A stretch of 43,036 nucleotides of DNA from Thiotrichaceae bacterium (GCA_026989335.1 JALSJN010000080.1:1-43036); one strand, 5' to 3'. Counted from the stretch's first letter, positions 33,118 through 41,455 are shown. Notes: generated by a model from the sequence alone, not told the origin. Made by a program: numbers and translations.

Positions 33118-33942
33118 TTATCTTCCACGTGCTGTAAGGAGCGCCCTATACCTATCCTGCATTTCATCACTGTTTTTGTACTCATCACTATGCATCTTAG
33201 CCTCAATAGAGGCTATCTCGTCATTAACGCTCTGATTAGGATTTTGGGAGTTGGGAAATAACGAAACAGTAGGATTTATCTGGCGAGCTATCCTTGTTAG
33301 CGGCAAAATAGTGTCAGGGTGGCTCATTAATATCTCAGCCGTAGCTTCTGGAAACTCAGTTTTAAGAAAGTTCTCAACCTCGTTTCTGTTGGCTAGGTAA
33401 TCAGCCCCCCATTCTGCACGAAGAACCTCCTCAGTGTGAACAGCGTCTTGCTTTGCAAGTTCAGCCTCTTGAGCTAATTGAGTCTCTTGAAGCTTTGTGT
33501 ACCATTCAAGAGCTGGCTTAGTATAGCTATCAGGAACATTGCTCTCATGCATATTCGCCAAAAACTCATCCACAAGAGGCTTATCATTATCGCTAAACAC
33601 AACACCTTCAGGCATTGTGTACTTGTCAGCAGATTCAGGTATGCCATTAGCCTCACGCCAATCCTTCATAGCCACTTCATCATCAACTGGCGGCTCTGTG
33701 TTTCTCTTATACTCACCGCTAGCTATCTTGTCGCGCGCTTCAAGAGCAGCCTCAAACACATCTTTCTGCGCAACAAAACGATTGAGATAGTTTAACATCT
33801 TTTCATCACCATCAGCTATAGCCACCCTCTGAGCCTCCCAAGAATCCTCAGCAGGGGCAGGGCTTGGTGGTGTTTCTGTTGGTAGTGTCTCTGTTGGTAG
33901 TGTTTCTGTTGGTAGTGTTTCTGTTGGTGGTTCTTCTGTCAT
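33118..33942 (-). CDS. Scaffolding protein
   Basis: The 274-aa protein is acidic, helical and rich in Glu, Ala, Asp and Pro. It starts with four P-T-E-T-L-type repeats and a proline-rich stretch, and ends with a basic C-terminus (Y-R-A-L-L-T-A-R-G-R). Acidic helices plus a short basic C-terminal helix are typical of podovirus scaffolds, which bind the capsid shell through that end. The middle contains the pattern A-D-K-Y-T-M-P-E-G near residue 105, common in phage scaffold and scaffold-protease proteins. Position between portal and capsid is canonical. AGAGGAGATCACA precedes the start. Confidence 0.8.
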   Translation of the reverse strand: MTEEPPTETLPTETLPTETLPTETPPSPAPAEDSWEAQRVAIADGDEKMLNYLNRFVAQKDVFEAALEARDKIASGEYKRNTEPPVDDEVAMKDWREANGIPESADKYTMPEGVVFSDNDKPLVDEFLANMHESNVPDSYTKPALEWYTKLQETQLAQEAELAKQDAVHTEEVLRAEWGADYLANRNEVENFLKTEFPEATAEILMSHPDTILPLTRIARQINPTVSLFPNSQNPNQSVNDEIASIEAKMHSDEYKNSDEMQDRYRALLTARGR

Positions 33943-34214
33943 TGTGATCTCCTCTTTTCACTTAATTTGACTAAATCAATAGCAATCTCCTTTAATAGTA
34001 AAGATGCTACACTCCTTCTACCTAAATGGTAGTCTGTAAAACGAGAGCTTTCAGGATTGAATTGCTCATCGTTATATCCGCACATCTTCTCTATAATGCA
34101 CTTCAATACTTTTTCTTGCTGCTCCTTGGTGGCTTCACCGCGATTCAAGGCTTGAATGGCAGCCGTCTCATCAAAATCTATTTTTGGAACTTTCCATGAT
34201 TTTTTTATATCCAT
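33939..34214 (-). CDS. Small head-region protein, Bbp19-like
   Basis: The 91-aa protein ends with H-L-G-R-R-S-V-A-S-L-L-L-K-E-I, similar to the G-R-R-x-V-x-x-x-I-x-x-x-L step of small Bbp19-like phage head proteins, preceded by a helical region. It overlaps the scaffold gene by four bases (ATGA) and follows the portal gene, where T7-like phages have small head proteins. A role in head assembly is inferred from position; the family link is tentative. Confidence 0.55.
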   Translation of the reverse strand: MDIKKSWKVPKIDFDETAAIQALNRGEATKEQQEKVLKCIIEKMCGYNDEQFNPESSRFTDYHLGRRSVASLLLKEIAIDLVKLSEKRRSQ

Positions 34215-34217
34215 AAA

Positions 34218-35861
34218 CTAAACCTCACCAGACAATGCCTGTAAAGCCTGACCAGCCTCACCAACAGATTGCGCGGCTTGCGCCCCTTGTTGTATTTGAG
34301 CCATCATGTTTTGTTGCAACTCCTGCTCTTGTTTAGCAGCCTTCATGCCATCAACCTGATCCTCAGTTCTGAACCAATCTCTTGGAGAACCAATACCCTC
34401 AAGGGTGTCGCGCATAGAAGTGTTAGTGTCAAGAACCATAGACGCGTCAGGGTCTATAGCAGTCATCTGAGATATAACGCCTATAGCCTCTTGCAGCATA
34501 GAACCCTTAACCTTCTCGGAAGCCTCAACAAGTGGATTCTTAAATTTAAATTCTACCTTTTTCTCTATAAGCTCATCAGGTATCATCTCGGGTGGAGCAA
34601 ACAAACCATTTGCTTTTCCAACTTCATAAGATAACGAACATATAGAATGATTGCGCTCAGACTCAAGAGGGTCAAGCAATGTTAAGCCATTGCGAACATA
34701 CTCGCTAACCCGCTGGGAAACCTCAAATGGAGACATTCCACCACCAAGCGGAGGTAAGCCCAACTTGTTTATATAGTGAGCCTCATCAATCATCTGCTTG
34801 ATATTGTTCATCATATCCATACCCATAGGTATAGCAGAATTGTTTTGAGTTATAGGACGTAAAACGTCACCTAATCGCTCATCATATTCAGAGTCAACAG
34901 ATGTTATAGCACCAGAATAAAGCCCAACATCAGACCGTATAGCCTCAGTAACCGCTATCATAGGCGGGGTAACAGCCTTTTGCCCAGCTTCCAACAAAAC
35001 AACCATCATGTCCTGTATAAGCCTAGCATCTGCTAACGCTGCGGTTGTCGAAGGGCTATAGCCATATTGACTTTGAGACAATGTTTTCCAACGACTAATA
35101 GAGTACATGGGAGTATCAGTATAAAGCTCTTCCATAATAAAAGAGTTCTCAACATCATACCAGATAGACACATATTTTTTATTACCAGTGTTTTTTCCTG
35201 TATGATATAAATCCGCATCAAGGAAGCAGTGCCTTATCTTAACCTTACGGAATGGCTCTTTATCCAAAATCTTTTTCAGCTTCTCATGGATATTACCCTT
35301 GAACTGCTGGTTTAGAACAGATATAGGCTGCTCATCTCTTCTCGATACGCGACCAATAGAGCGATCGTAATTCTCATGCCAAACAACATCCCTAGGGTGG
35401 TGTGTAGTATATAATAGCGACTTCTTACGCCAATTCATAACACAAGACGTTATAGAGTTGCCAATTAAAGATATATCATCATCGGCTTCACGCTGCGACC
35501 TGTTGAACATAGCATCAGGATCATATATAGCATTGCGCAAAATCTTAGTCTCAAGCTCTATATACCTTTTAGTGTCCTCATGAAGATACTCGTAACCATC
35601 AACATTAATATCAAACCAGTCCCTACCATAAGGTCTAAGAACACCAGATATCATACCGCCAAGCTCTCTATGAGAAAGAATAGGCTGCGACGTAGTAAGG
35701 TACGAAGCCCAATCCTCACCAATAGTTATAGAAGACGTAAAATCAGCCCTATTAGGATTAAAATTCTCTGCAAGCTCCTGCCACAAAGACATAAGCGTTC
35801 CCCTGTCGGAAAACAGCTTGTCGTCCATAGCTACTAGGTTTTTGCAATCAGACAATGACAT
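34218..35861 (-). CDS. Portal protein (head-tail connector)
   Basis: The 547-aa protein follows podovirus portal proteins (T7 gp8 type): W-Q-E-L-A-E-N-F-N-P-N-R near residue 27, S-R-E-L-G-G-M-I-S-G near 62, a central R-W-K-T-L-S-Q-S-Q-Y-G-Y-S-P-S step near residue 260 and a helical, Ala/Gln-rich C-terminus (M-A-Q-I-Q-Q-G-A-Q-A-A-Q). Twelve copies should form the DNA-entry ring. Its start follows the 61-aa gene directly, and it is followed by the Bbp19-like and scaffold genes in canonical order. Confidence 0.88.
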   Translation of the reverse strand: MSLSDCKNLVAMDDKLFSDRGTLMSLWQELAENFNPNRADFTSSITIGEDWASYLTTSQPILSHRELGGMISGVLRPYGRDWFDINVDGYEYLHEDTKRYIELETKILRNAIYDPDAMFNRSQREADDDISLIGNSITSCVMNWRKKSLLYTTHHPRDVVWHENYDRSIGRVSRRDEQPISVLNQQFKGNIHEKLKKILDKEPFRKVKIRHCFLDADLYHTGKNTGNKKYVSIWYDVENSFIMEELYTDTPMYSISRWKTLSQSQYGYSPSTTAALADARLIQDMMVVLLEAGQKAVTPPMIAVTEAIRSDVGLYSGAITSVDSEYDERLGDVLRPITQNNSAIPMGMDMMNNIKQMIDEAHYINKLGLPPLGGGMSPFEVSQRVSEYVRNGLTLLDPLESERNHSICSLSYEVGKANGLFAPPEMIPDELIEKKVEFKFKNPLVEASEKVKGSMLQEAIGVISQMTAIDPDASMVLDTNTSMRDTLEGIGSPRDWFRTEDQVDGMKAAKQEQELQQNMMAQIQQGAQAAQSVGEAGQALQALSGEV

Positions 35862-36047
35862 TTACGCACCGCCAAGCTTTTTGCTCTTTGACATAAAGGT
35901 TGACTCCCTACTTCCTGCCGCTAAACGCCGAGCTTGACGCTTCCTTGAAGACACTTTCAATGCAGGGTCTTCCGCATCAGGCATAGCAATAGGATCAGGA
36001 ACATCAACTGGATCAGGAGGTGACGGCTGTTTCGTTAAGCCACTCAT
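35862..36047 (-). CDS. Small basic protein upstream of portal
   Basis: The 61-aa product has a proline/aspartate-rich first half (P-S-P-P-D-P-V-D-V-P-D-P) and a basic second half (S-S-R-K-R-Q-A-R-R-L-A-A-G-S-R). It overlaps the preceding gene by one base and directly precedes portal. Small proteins of this composition ahead of the portal occur in many podoviruses, and a virion or head-completion role is likely but unproven. Confidence 0.55.
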   Translation of the reverse strand: MSGLTKQPSPPDPVDVPDPIAMPDAEDPALKVSSRKRQARRLAAGSRESTFMSKSKKLGGA

Positions 36048-36832
36048 TAAAACCTATCCTTTTTAACATCGATATAATCAATATCAACAGATTTAGAAGT
36101 CGTTGCTCTAGCCATAACGCAAATAATAGGCGTTAAAGCTACTGTCGTCGTAACCGCATCAGCAATAGAACCAACACCAACACCATCAATATAGAAATAA
36201 GCAATACCATCACTATCAATCTCAATTTTCAATGTTTGAGCAGTAGAAACAGTAGGTGCAGACTCCGTAGTAACCGTAGATGAGTCTGTGCCATTTTTAA
36301 CACCCTTGCCATACCAAACATCAGTAGTAGCGCCAGTGTCATAAACAAAACCAACAGCATCCGTCGCGTTAGTAGTAAAAGTGTTACCAGATAAAGTAAC
36401 AGGCTCTTCAAGAGTTGAAGTAGCAAGAACATCTGTAAATCCAACGAAGTAAGAAACATCAGCTACATCAGTTACAGGCAAAAAGCTAACCTCAAGCGTT
36501 AAACCACCGTCAGAAGCACGCCATTGCAAACCCTGCGTCAATGAAGACAACGACTCAGCTACAGTGACTGTATTGCCAGATGTTAGCCTAACAACGCCAT
36601 TTACAGAGCCAGCAACTATCGTAGCAACAACAGCCTGTGCATTAATGCCTTTAGCAGCACTCCACTGGTCAGCAATAACATCGCCAAGAAAATCATCCTG
36701 CAAATGAACTTGCCTATTCATTGTCGGGGCAGCTATAACAGCATCTTTACTGATAAGCTCACCCTCCTTATTAAGAAAGACTCCTGCCTTTCCTGCACCT
36801 GAAATAATCTTTTGAGCCACTTTATCAGCCAT
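36047..36832 (-). CDS. Beta-rich structural protein, concanavalin-like
   Basis: The 261-aa protein has a 35-residue head and then D-D-F-L-G-D-V-I-A-D-Q-W near residues 45-56, followed by a beta-rich region with Y-F-V-G-F-T-D, W-Y-G-K-G and Y-F-Y-I-D-G-V-G-V-G near residue 220, a pattern of a concanavalin/LamG-like sandwich. Proteins beginning D-D-F-x-G-x-x-x-x-x-x-W are common in phage structural modules. A head-decorating or fibre role is inferred from its place between terminase and portal genes. A candidate promoter lies just upstream. Confidence 0.6.
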   Translation of the reverse strand: MADKVAQKIISGAGKAGVFLNKEGELISKDAVIAAPTMNRQVHLQDDFLGDVIADQWSAAKGINAQAVVATIVAGSVNGVVRLTSGNTVTVAESLSSLTQGLQWRASDGGLTLEVSFLPVTDVADVSYFVGFTDVLATSTLEEPVTLSGNTFTTNATDAVGFVYDTGATTDVWYGKGVKNGTDSSTVTTESAPTVSTAQTLKIEIDSDGIAYFYIDGVGVGSIADAVTTTVALTPIICVMARATTSKSVDIDYIDVKKDRF

Positions 36833-36865
36833 TATAATCTCCTAAAAAACAAAAAAATATAAGAT

Positions 36866-36894
36866 AGTGTAACGTTTCACAACAAACATTGCAA
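36866..36894 (-). promoter_or_regulatory. Candidate promoter ahead of the head genes
   Basis: Minus strand TTGCAA (36889-36894), 17-bp spacer, TACACT (36866-36871), in the 65-bp gap between the terminase and structural genes. A second reading is TTGTGA-N17-TATTTT close by. The candidate capsid promoter also has TTGCAA as its -35. Confidence 0.4.
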
Positions 36895-36897
36895 ACA

Positions 36898-39384
36898 CTA
36901 TCTTCGTATTCGCCTTTTTCTGTTTTGATGCCCAACAACAGCCTTTATAGGTTGACCAGAAGCATTCAATATAGTGCTTCCACTATTATTGCCAGCTCGC
37001 TTTGTATGCTCCATATAAACCCACAAAGCAATGGCTACAGCATCCCCCTCATCAGGTGATCTGCGGATTCTCTTCTTTATATCATCCTTACCTTCAACCT
37101 TTACACACATGCGCCCCTGAAACATATTAGTCTTAAATAATGGCGTTGCCAAATCAGATAAGAGTTTTTTAGATGGAGGTAATGCAATAACAGCACCACC
37201 ATCCTGCTCAGGATCAAGAGCCTCGCGTAAGCGATAATAAGCCTGATCGCGCAAATTGTAAAAACCATAAGACCTGTCTCTAGTACGTTGATTTGTTTTT
37301 TTGTTAGGAATAAAGCCGTAAGCATTAACACCAGCAAAGTTAAGATGCTCCTTTGGTCCACCACCATAGCCACCACCCATATCAACGCCAACAGGGCAGC
37401 CGCCACGCCTAACCATAACAATATCAGCCGCCATAGCGCTAGGGCCACTATAACTTGAACCAACCTTAGTCTTTACCTCACCAAAGTATAAGCCGTCATA
37501 CATAGGCGCTATAGCAACCATATCACTACCACTGCCTGTGACATCAGCACCTATGGAAGACATCAGCCTACCCTCATGACTAGACCTCCTCCACCTCTCC
37601 TGTGCAGCACGTATCCAAGCTGTAGGTATCAACTGCCGATCAGCATCAGGGCGAGCAAGAAGAAAGTTACCAGACATAAGTATCTTTCTTTCTTCTTCGC
37701 TCATTTGAGATAGTGTCTTTACGTACTTCTCAGTATCGTAGAAAGGATTGTCTTTATAGTCCGAGGCGATAAATGTTCTTGAGTGAGCATAAACCTTATC
37801 GCCGTTCATTATAACATAATCGTCTTTTTTGCACTCAACATCCATACCGCCATCACGAATAAAGTACCTAAGCTCACCATCAGCAGCAGGATTAGGGTAT
37901 GTATCATCAAGCCAACAAGGAAAGACATTAACTAACCAGTCACCAGTACTGTCAAGTGGGGGGTTTGATGCCAAAACAACACGTAAACGCTCACTTTTAG
38001 GGGTTCTTGCCGTAGCCCTCAACCAACCAAGAAGTGTACGGAACGGCGATTCGGCTACTTGAGCAGCCTCATCTATACCAATAAATGAATGAGCCTCGCC
38101 CTGCATAGAGCCTAAGCCGCCATCAGCAGCTAAACCCATAAAATGTATTACACCACCATCAGCACGTCTAAATTCAGGTCTGTTTCCACCTATAAAACCC
38201 TTAGGTGTTCCGTTTATCTCCTTAGCAACATCTATTAACGCCCTTAAAGCTAGGTGATTCTTCCGAACCAACAATGATCTTGTATGCTCCTGTATAGCCA
38301 AACCCGCTATGAGCGCGGAATTATGAGTTACAATATACGACCCACCAAGGCAATATAGACCACCATCAACAGTAATACAATTCATAGGCACTGGTGAGCA
38401 TTTAGAAACAGAAATAATTGCTCTGCTAGAAACAATCCGCTTCTTATTAAGGGGTCTTTGTTTGTTAAGATTCCTTTCTAACTTAAACACATAGAAATCA
38501 GGAAGGAACTTCATCTTGTAAAAGTCCTTATAGTCTTTATTAACCATTGATAAAGCTATCTTGCTAATACTTGCCTTAACACCAAGCCCATTTATTAAAT
38601 CAAGAGAATCATGTGATAATCTACGATTACTAAAATCCAACTCGCACCAACCAACAGCATTGCACGTGCCATTTGCATCCATAAGACCGCGTAGCAATTC
38701 CTTGCGCTGGTCAATACCAGCCCTCAAATACATGCTTGGTATATGCTTATCCATAAGAACGCCTAAATCCCTTAACTTGACCATACATATATCGCCCTCA
38801 TTACAAGAGCCATCGCCAAGCCATAAGCCAAAAAGATACGGGTCTATCGGTAAATCTACATGGTCACCAGCCAAGCCAACAACAGTAGCTACAGAATGAT
38901 TAAGTTTGCCGTTTTCTTTAAGAGTCCTTTTTATATCCAATGCTGTTAAGATGTTTTTTTCTGGTTGCAAATCAGTAGTTTCCCACAGATGTTGACCATC
39001 ACACTTAATAACTTCGCCAGTAGAAAACCCGACCTCGTACGCATCAGGCTTATGACACAACGGATGAACCTGCAAAACACGCTTCGGTAAACCATCAGCA
39101 CCATAAACAAAGTCACCCACAGATAAATCACCATGCTTTTTATAACCACTTACATCAGTTGATAACGGGACAGGAACGAGCTGCTCTGTATGAATACGTT
39201 TTCCGCCCCCTGGCTTTCCACCGTATAACAATATATCAGCTTCAGAGAAGTAAGCACGAGTTTGCGTTCCAGGAAAAGGAATAAACTTAACATTAGCCAT
39301 AGTCTCGTTAACAATAATAGCTAATTCGTTTATCTCGTCATGAGACATGGAATTTAAAAGGTCTAATCTCTCACTAAAATCCAT
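36898..39384 (-). CDS. Large terminase subunit interrupted by an intein
   Basis: The 828-aa precursor has a terminase ATPase-nuclease split by a 293-aa intein at residues 63-355. The P-loop G-G-K-P-G-G-G-K ends at K62 and resumes as S356-A-L-I-A-G-L after splicing. Walker B is G-I-D-E-A-A-Q; the nuclease domain shows G-A-D-V-T-G-S-G-S-D, V-G-V-D-M-G-G-G and S-P-D-E-G-D-A-V-A. The spliced terminase would be 535 aa, normal for podoviruses. Because the insertion splits the P-loop, packaging ATPase activity requires splicing. It should translocate and cut phage DNA with the small subunit encoded just upstream. Confidence 0.9.
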   Translation of the reverse strand: MDFSERLDLLNSMSHDEINELAIIVNETMANVKFIPFPGTQTRAYFSEADILLYGGKPGGGKRIHTEQLVPVPLSTDVSGYKKHGDLSVGDFVYGADGLPKRVLQVHPLCHKPDAYEVGFSTGEVIKCDGQHLWETTDLQPEKNILTALDIKRTLKENGKLNHSVATVVGLAGDHVDLPIDPYLFGLWLGDGSCNEGDICMVKLRDLGVLMDKHIPSMYLRAGIDQRKELLRGLMDANGTCNAVGWCELDFSNRRLSHDSLDLINGLGVKASISKIALSMVNKDYKDFYKMKFLPDFYVFKLERNLNKQRPLNKKRIVSSRAIISVSKCSPVPMNCITVDGGLYCLGGSYIVTHNSALIAGLAIQEHTRSLLVRKNHLALRALIDVAKEINGTPKGFIGGNRPEFRRADGGVIHFMGLAADGGLGSMQGEAHSFIGIDEAAQVAESPFRTLLGWLRATARTPKSERLRVVLASNPPLDSTGDWLVNVFPCWLDDTYPNPAADGELRYFIRDGGMDVECKKDDYVIMNGDKVYAHSRTFIASDYKDNPFYDTEKYVKTLSQMSEEERKILMSGNFLLARPDADRQLIPTAWIRAAQERWRRSSHEGRLMSSIGADVTGSGSDMVAIAPMYDGLYFGEVKTKVGSSYSGPSAMAADIVMVRRGGCPVGVDMGGGYGGGPKEHLNFAGVNAYGFIPNKKTNQRTRDRSYGFYNLRDQAYYRLREALDPEQDGGAVIALPPSKKLLSDLATPLFKTNMFQGRMCVKVEGKDDIKKRIRRSPDEGDAVAIALWVYMEHTKRAGNNSGSTILNASGQPIKAVVGHQNRKRRIRR
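38320..39198 (-). mobile_element. Class 3 intein with a reduced LAGLIDADG endonuclease
   Basis: Residues 63-355 of the terminase precursor. The element begins with Arg, without the usual Cys/Ser nucleophile. It shows the class 3 signature W-C-T: W134 after D-G-Q-H-L in block B, C336 in N-C-I-T-V of block F, and T353 in V-T-H-N at the C-terminal junction, with Asn355 and Ser356 as +1 residue. Block A reads L-V-P-V-P-L and G-D-L-S-V-G-D. LAGLIDADG motifs are L-F-G-L-W-L-G-D-G (residues 184-192) and L-L-R-G-L-M-D-A-N-G (230-239). The segment between them is much shorter than usual, so homing activity may be lost while splicing is retained. Confidence 0.82.
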
Positions 39385-39393
39385 CAGTCCAAT

Positions 39394-39576
39394 TTAACCT
39401 TTTATTGCAAAATCATTTAAAAGCTTACGGTCACAAACCCTCTCGCCCTTACACATGCGGAAAACAGTAGATTTTGGAACGCCAGTATGCTTGGCAATGT
39501 CACGATATGACATGCCACGCCGCCTAAGCTCAAGAATACGGGAGATGCTATCAGTATGCACAGGCTTGCAAGACAT
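39394..39576 (-). CDS. Small helix-turn-helix protein beside terminase
   Basis: The 60-aa protein is essentially one helix-turn-helix: I-L-E-L-R-R-R-G-M-S-Y-R-D-I-A-K-H-T-G-V-P-K-S-T-V-F-R at residues 14-40, like resolvase or Hin-type DNA-binding domains. It is ten bases upstream of the large terminase gene and shares a base with the gene before it. It could be the DNA-recognising part of the small terminase or a regulator of the packaging operon. Confidence 0.65.
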   Translation of the reverse strand: MSCKPVHTDSISRILELRRRGMSYRDIAKHTGVPKSTVFRMCKGERVCDRKLLNDFAIKG

Positions 39577-40055
39577 TATTCACTAACCTCCACACTATCA
39601 GCATCATCAGTCCCCGCCTTCTTCCTTTTGTGTAACTCCTCAGTAAACGCCCAAACACGAGCTAACTGACTAACCTCATCAGCATCATTAGCATTTATAA
39701 CATTAACAGTAACCTTGCTCTCAGGAGCAGATGTAGAAGCAACCTTACCATGCGCCCTGTCTAAAATCTTCTCAGCCGCAGCCTGAGATAAGCGCTCATC
39801 ATCAGAGAACATATCCTTTATTAACTTAAATTGAGCTATGCCCGCAACCTTCTTAGCCAAATCCTCAGCACTGCCACCTTCAGCTATAAGCGTCTTTATC
39901 TCAGGTAATGCCCGCGATAACTCATCAGCCATGCCCTTGCGAACATCATCAAGTGCGCTCTTCTCAGCAATAGGAGAAACACCCCACTTGCCACTATCAT
40001 CAATAATATCATCATCATCGTCATCTATAATAACATAATCACCCATCAACTTCAT
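39576..40055 (-). CDS. Candidate small terminase subunit
   Basis: The 159-aa protein starts with a poly-Asp run (DDDDDD near residues 11-17), then a helical central region with the A-A-E-K-I-L-D-R-A-H-G-K step near residue 90-101. That step occurs in many phage proteins encoded just before terminase and in some small terminases. The C-terminus is Lys- and Asp-rich. Position directly before the HTH protein and large terminase supports a packaging role. M4 at 40046 is an alternative start. The assignment rests mainly on context. Confidence 0.5.
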   Translation of the reverse strand: MKLMGDYVIIDDDDDDIIDDSGKWGVSPIAEKSALDDVRKGMADELSRALPEIKTLIAEGGSAEDLAKKVAGIAQFKLIKDMFSDDERLSQAAAEKILDRAHGKVASTSAPESKVTVNVINANDADEVSQLARVWAFTEELHKRKKAGTDDADSVEVSE

Positions 40056-40986
40056 TTCCTACTTGCTGTTCCTCTAAATCATTAGATTCAATATCATCAA
40101 TATCATCAATATCATCAACTTCATAAATGCTGGTTACCTTCTTAATAAACTCTAAATTATAACGATTAGTCCCACGCTTCTCAGCATAATCCAAAGCCTC
40201 TTCACGTGATAAGGAATTTACATCTTTGAAATGACTGTAACCATCAAATTCCTTGTCACTCTCCACCCTAACACGCTCATAATCATGTATGCTATCAAGT
40301 ACAGCCTCATTTTTGCGCTGCTCAACAGCAACAGCCTTCTCAACCTCAGGGGAAGAAGGCTCATGCTTTATCAACGTATCCATGCAATTCTTACTCTGAC
40401 GCTGCGCCGATAAAGCCAAGTTTAAAATACGTGACAGCTCAGTGGTGTTTTTTGCATCAGCAGCAGCCCTAGCCAGCTTGTTGAATATCTCGTCCAAAAC
40501 CATGACATGGGCAAGTAAAAATTGATAGCCAGCAGACTTGTCACCTTCAGACATCTCCTTCGCAATGATAGAGATATCATTAGCTAAAACACGCCAATTA
40601 CGACCAAAAGTCTTGTCACTTGACTTTATAGTTAGCGCAGCATTCCTTAATGGATTATAAGCATTCTTAAGAGAAACTAAACGCGTCTCCTTAGGCGGTC
40701 TACCCTTAATACCACCGCGAACCTCAACCTCACGCAAGCCAAACTCATCTTTCTTTGATTCAAGCATATGATCTAAATTGTCATAACCAACCTTAGACCA
40801 TAAAACCCTATCATCAACAAAACCATCAACGTCAATATCTACACAATTATTAACAGCAACACCCAACTCAGGATGATCGCCAAGTGGAACAACCCTCTGA
40901 CGACCAGAACTTGCAACACTAAAAATAAGAACATCACGAGATGCATCATACTTTACCCTGTTGTCATATTTAGACTCTTTAACCAT
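40039..40986 (-). CDS. First gene of the late operon, unknown function
   Basis: A protein of about 315 aa, charged and mostly helical, with a basic G-R-P-P-K-E-T-R motif near residue 95-105 and a C-terminal tail with D-D-I repeated three times, coded by a short trinucleotide-type DNA repeat. The frame opens at TTG 40998, but ATG 40986 is the more likely start; neither has a clear ribosome site. It overlaps the next gene by 17 bases. GRPPK resembles an AT-hook (R-G-R-P), so DNA binding is conceivable. It may be a packaging or morphogenesis factor. Confidence 0.6.
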   Translation of the reverse strand: MVKESKYDNRVKYDASRDVLIFSVASSGRQRVVPLGDHPELGVAVNNCVDIDVDGFVDDRVLWSKVGYDNLDHMLESKKDEFGLREVEVRGGIKGRPPKETRLVSLKNAYNPLRNAALTIKSSDKTFGRNWRVLANDISIIAKEMSEGDKSAGYQFLLAHVMVLDEIFNKLARAAADAKNTTELSRILNLALSAQRQSKNCMDTLIKHEPSSPEVEKAVAVEQRKNEAVLDSIHDYERVRVESDKEFDGYSHFKDVNSLSREEALDYAEKRGTNRYNLEFIKKVTSIYEVDDIDDIDDIESNDLEEQQVGNEVDG

Positions 40987-41022
40987 AAAAACTAACAACC
41001 AATGTGAATGTTATAATAAACA

Positions 41023-41032
41023 ATATGGGACA
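41023..41032 (+). repeat. ATATGGGACA motif, copy 1 of 3
   Basis: ATATGGGACA occurs at 41023-41032, 41311-41320 and 41341-41350; the last two are 30 bp apart. The copies flank the late promoter at 41246-41274 on both sides, so a regulator-binding site is possible. Confidence 0.6.
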
Positions 41033-41068
41033 TATTAGCGCGAATATTATAAAAACTCAAGAACAATA

Positions 41069-41110
41069 TAAAAGTAAATCAAAAAGTAAATCAAAAAGTA
41101 AATCAAAAAG
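41069..41110. repeat. 12-bp tandem repeat in the late leader
   Basis: AAAAAGTAAATC repeated about three and a half times with period 12. On the transcribed minus strand it gives T-rich runs just after the tRNA-like element, which may act as a weak terminator or spacer. Confidence 0.85.
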
Positions 41111-41117
41111 GAAATAT

Positions 41118-41173
41118 TGGTCGGAACGAGAGAATTCGAATCCATGACCCCAAAACATGTGCGCTACGCTCCA
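41118..41173 (-). pseudogene. tRNA-Pro(UGG)-like relic lacking the D arm
   Basis: On the minus strand the 56-nt element begins TGGAGCG (41173-41167) and ends CGTTCCG-A-CCA (41118 end); these form a seven-pair acceptor stem with two G-U pairs, discriminator A and encoded CCA. TTCGAAT forms a T loop, and a TTTTGGG stretch presents a TGG proline anticodon with the usual T before and G after. TAGCGCAC follows the acceptor once, where bacterial tRNA-Pro has this text twice around the D loop, so deletion between repeats may have removed the D arm. The anticodon 3' stem is also short. It lies in the late leader. Pseudogene, tRNA mimic or attachment-site remnant are the alternatives. Confidence 0.55.
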
Positions 41174-41245
41174 AAAAAGTGAAATCCCAAGCCACTAGCA
41201 TATAACCCAGAATCTCACCCACTCAGTAAAGGACAAGGTGACTAT

Positions 41246-41274
41246 ATAATAAAACCAAACAAACACAATGTCAA
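41246..41274 (-). promoter_or_regulatory. Strong sigma70 promoter of the late operon
   Basis: Minus strand TTGACA (41269-41274), 17-bp spacer, TATTAT (41246-41251): eleven of twelve consensus bases. Transcription would start near 41239 and run through the tRNA-like relic into the packaging genes, with a leader of about 250 nt. A GAATC (GANTC-type) site lies at 41210-41214 in the leader, of note given the GcrA-like protein. Confidence 0.8.
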
Positions 41275-41325
41275 TCAATAAAAATATTCAGCGCAACAAC
41301 ATTGTAAACGATATGGGACAGTGAA

Positions 41326-41412
41326 GAGGGGGTATATATAATATGGGACAGTTGGGGTTGAAAAATAGTTTGTTGTGGTGGTATAGCGCGATCGGAGGGG
41401 TTATGGGGGGGG
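41326..41412 (+). other. G-rich strand-biased stretch
   Basis: Runs of three to eight G residues on the plus strand (41328-41332, 41345-41347, 41354-41357, 41397-41400, 41405-41412) in otherwise AT-rich DNA. Guanine-quadruplex formation is possible, but loop lengths are uneven. It contains two of the ATATGGGACA motifs or their edges. Confidence 0.5.
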
Positions 41413-41455
41413 CATGATCATTTTCTTTGCATAACACCTTAATTCTCACACATAA

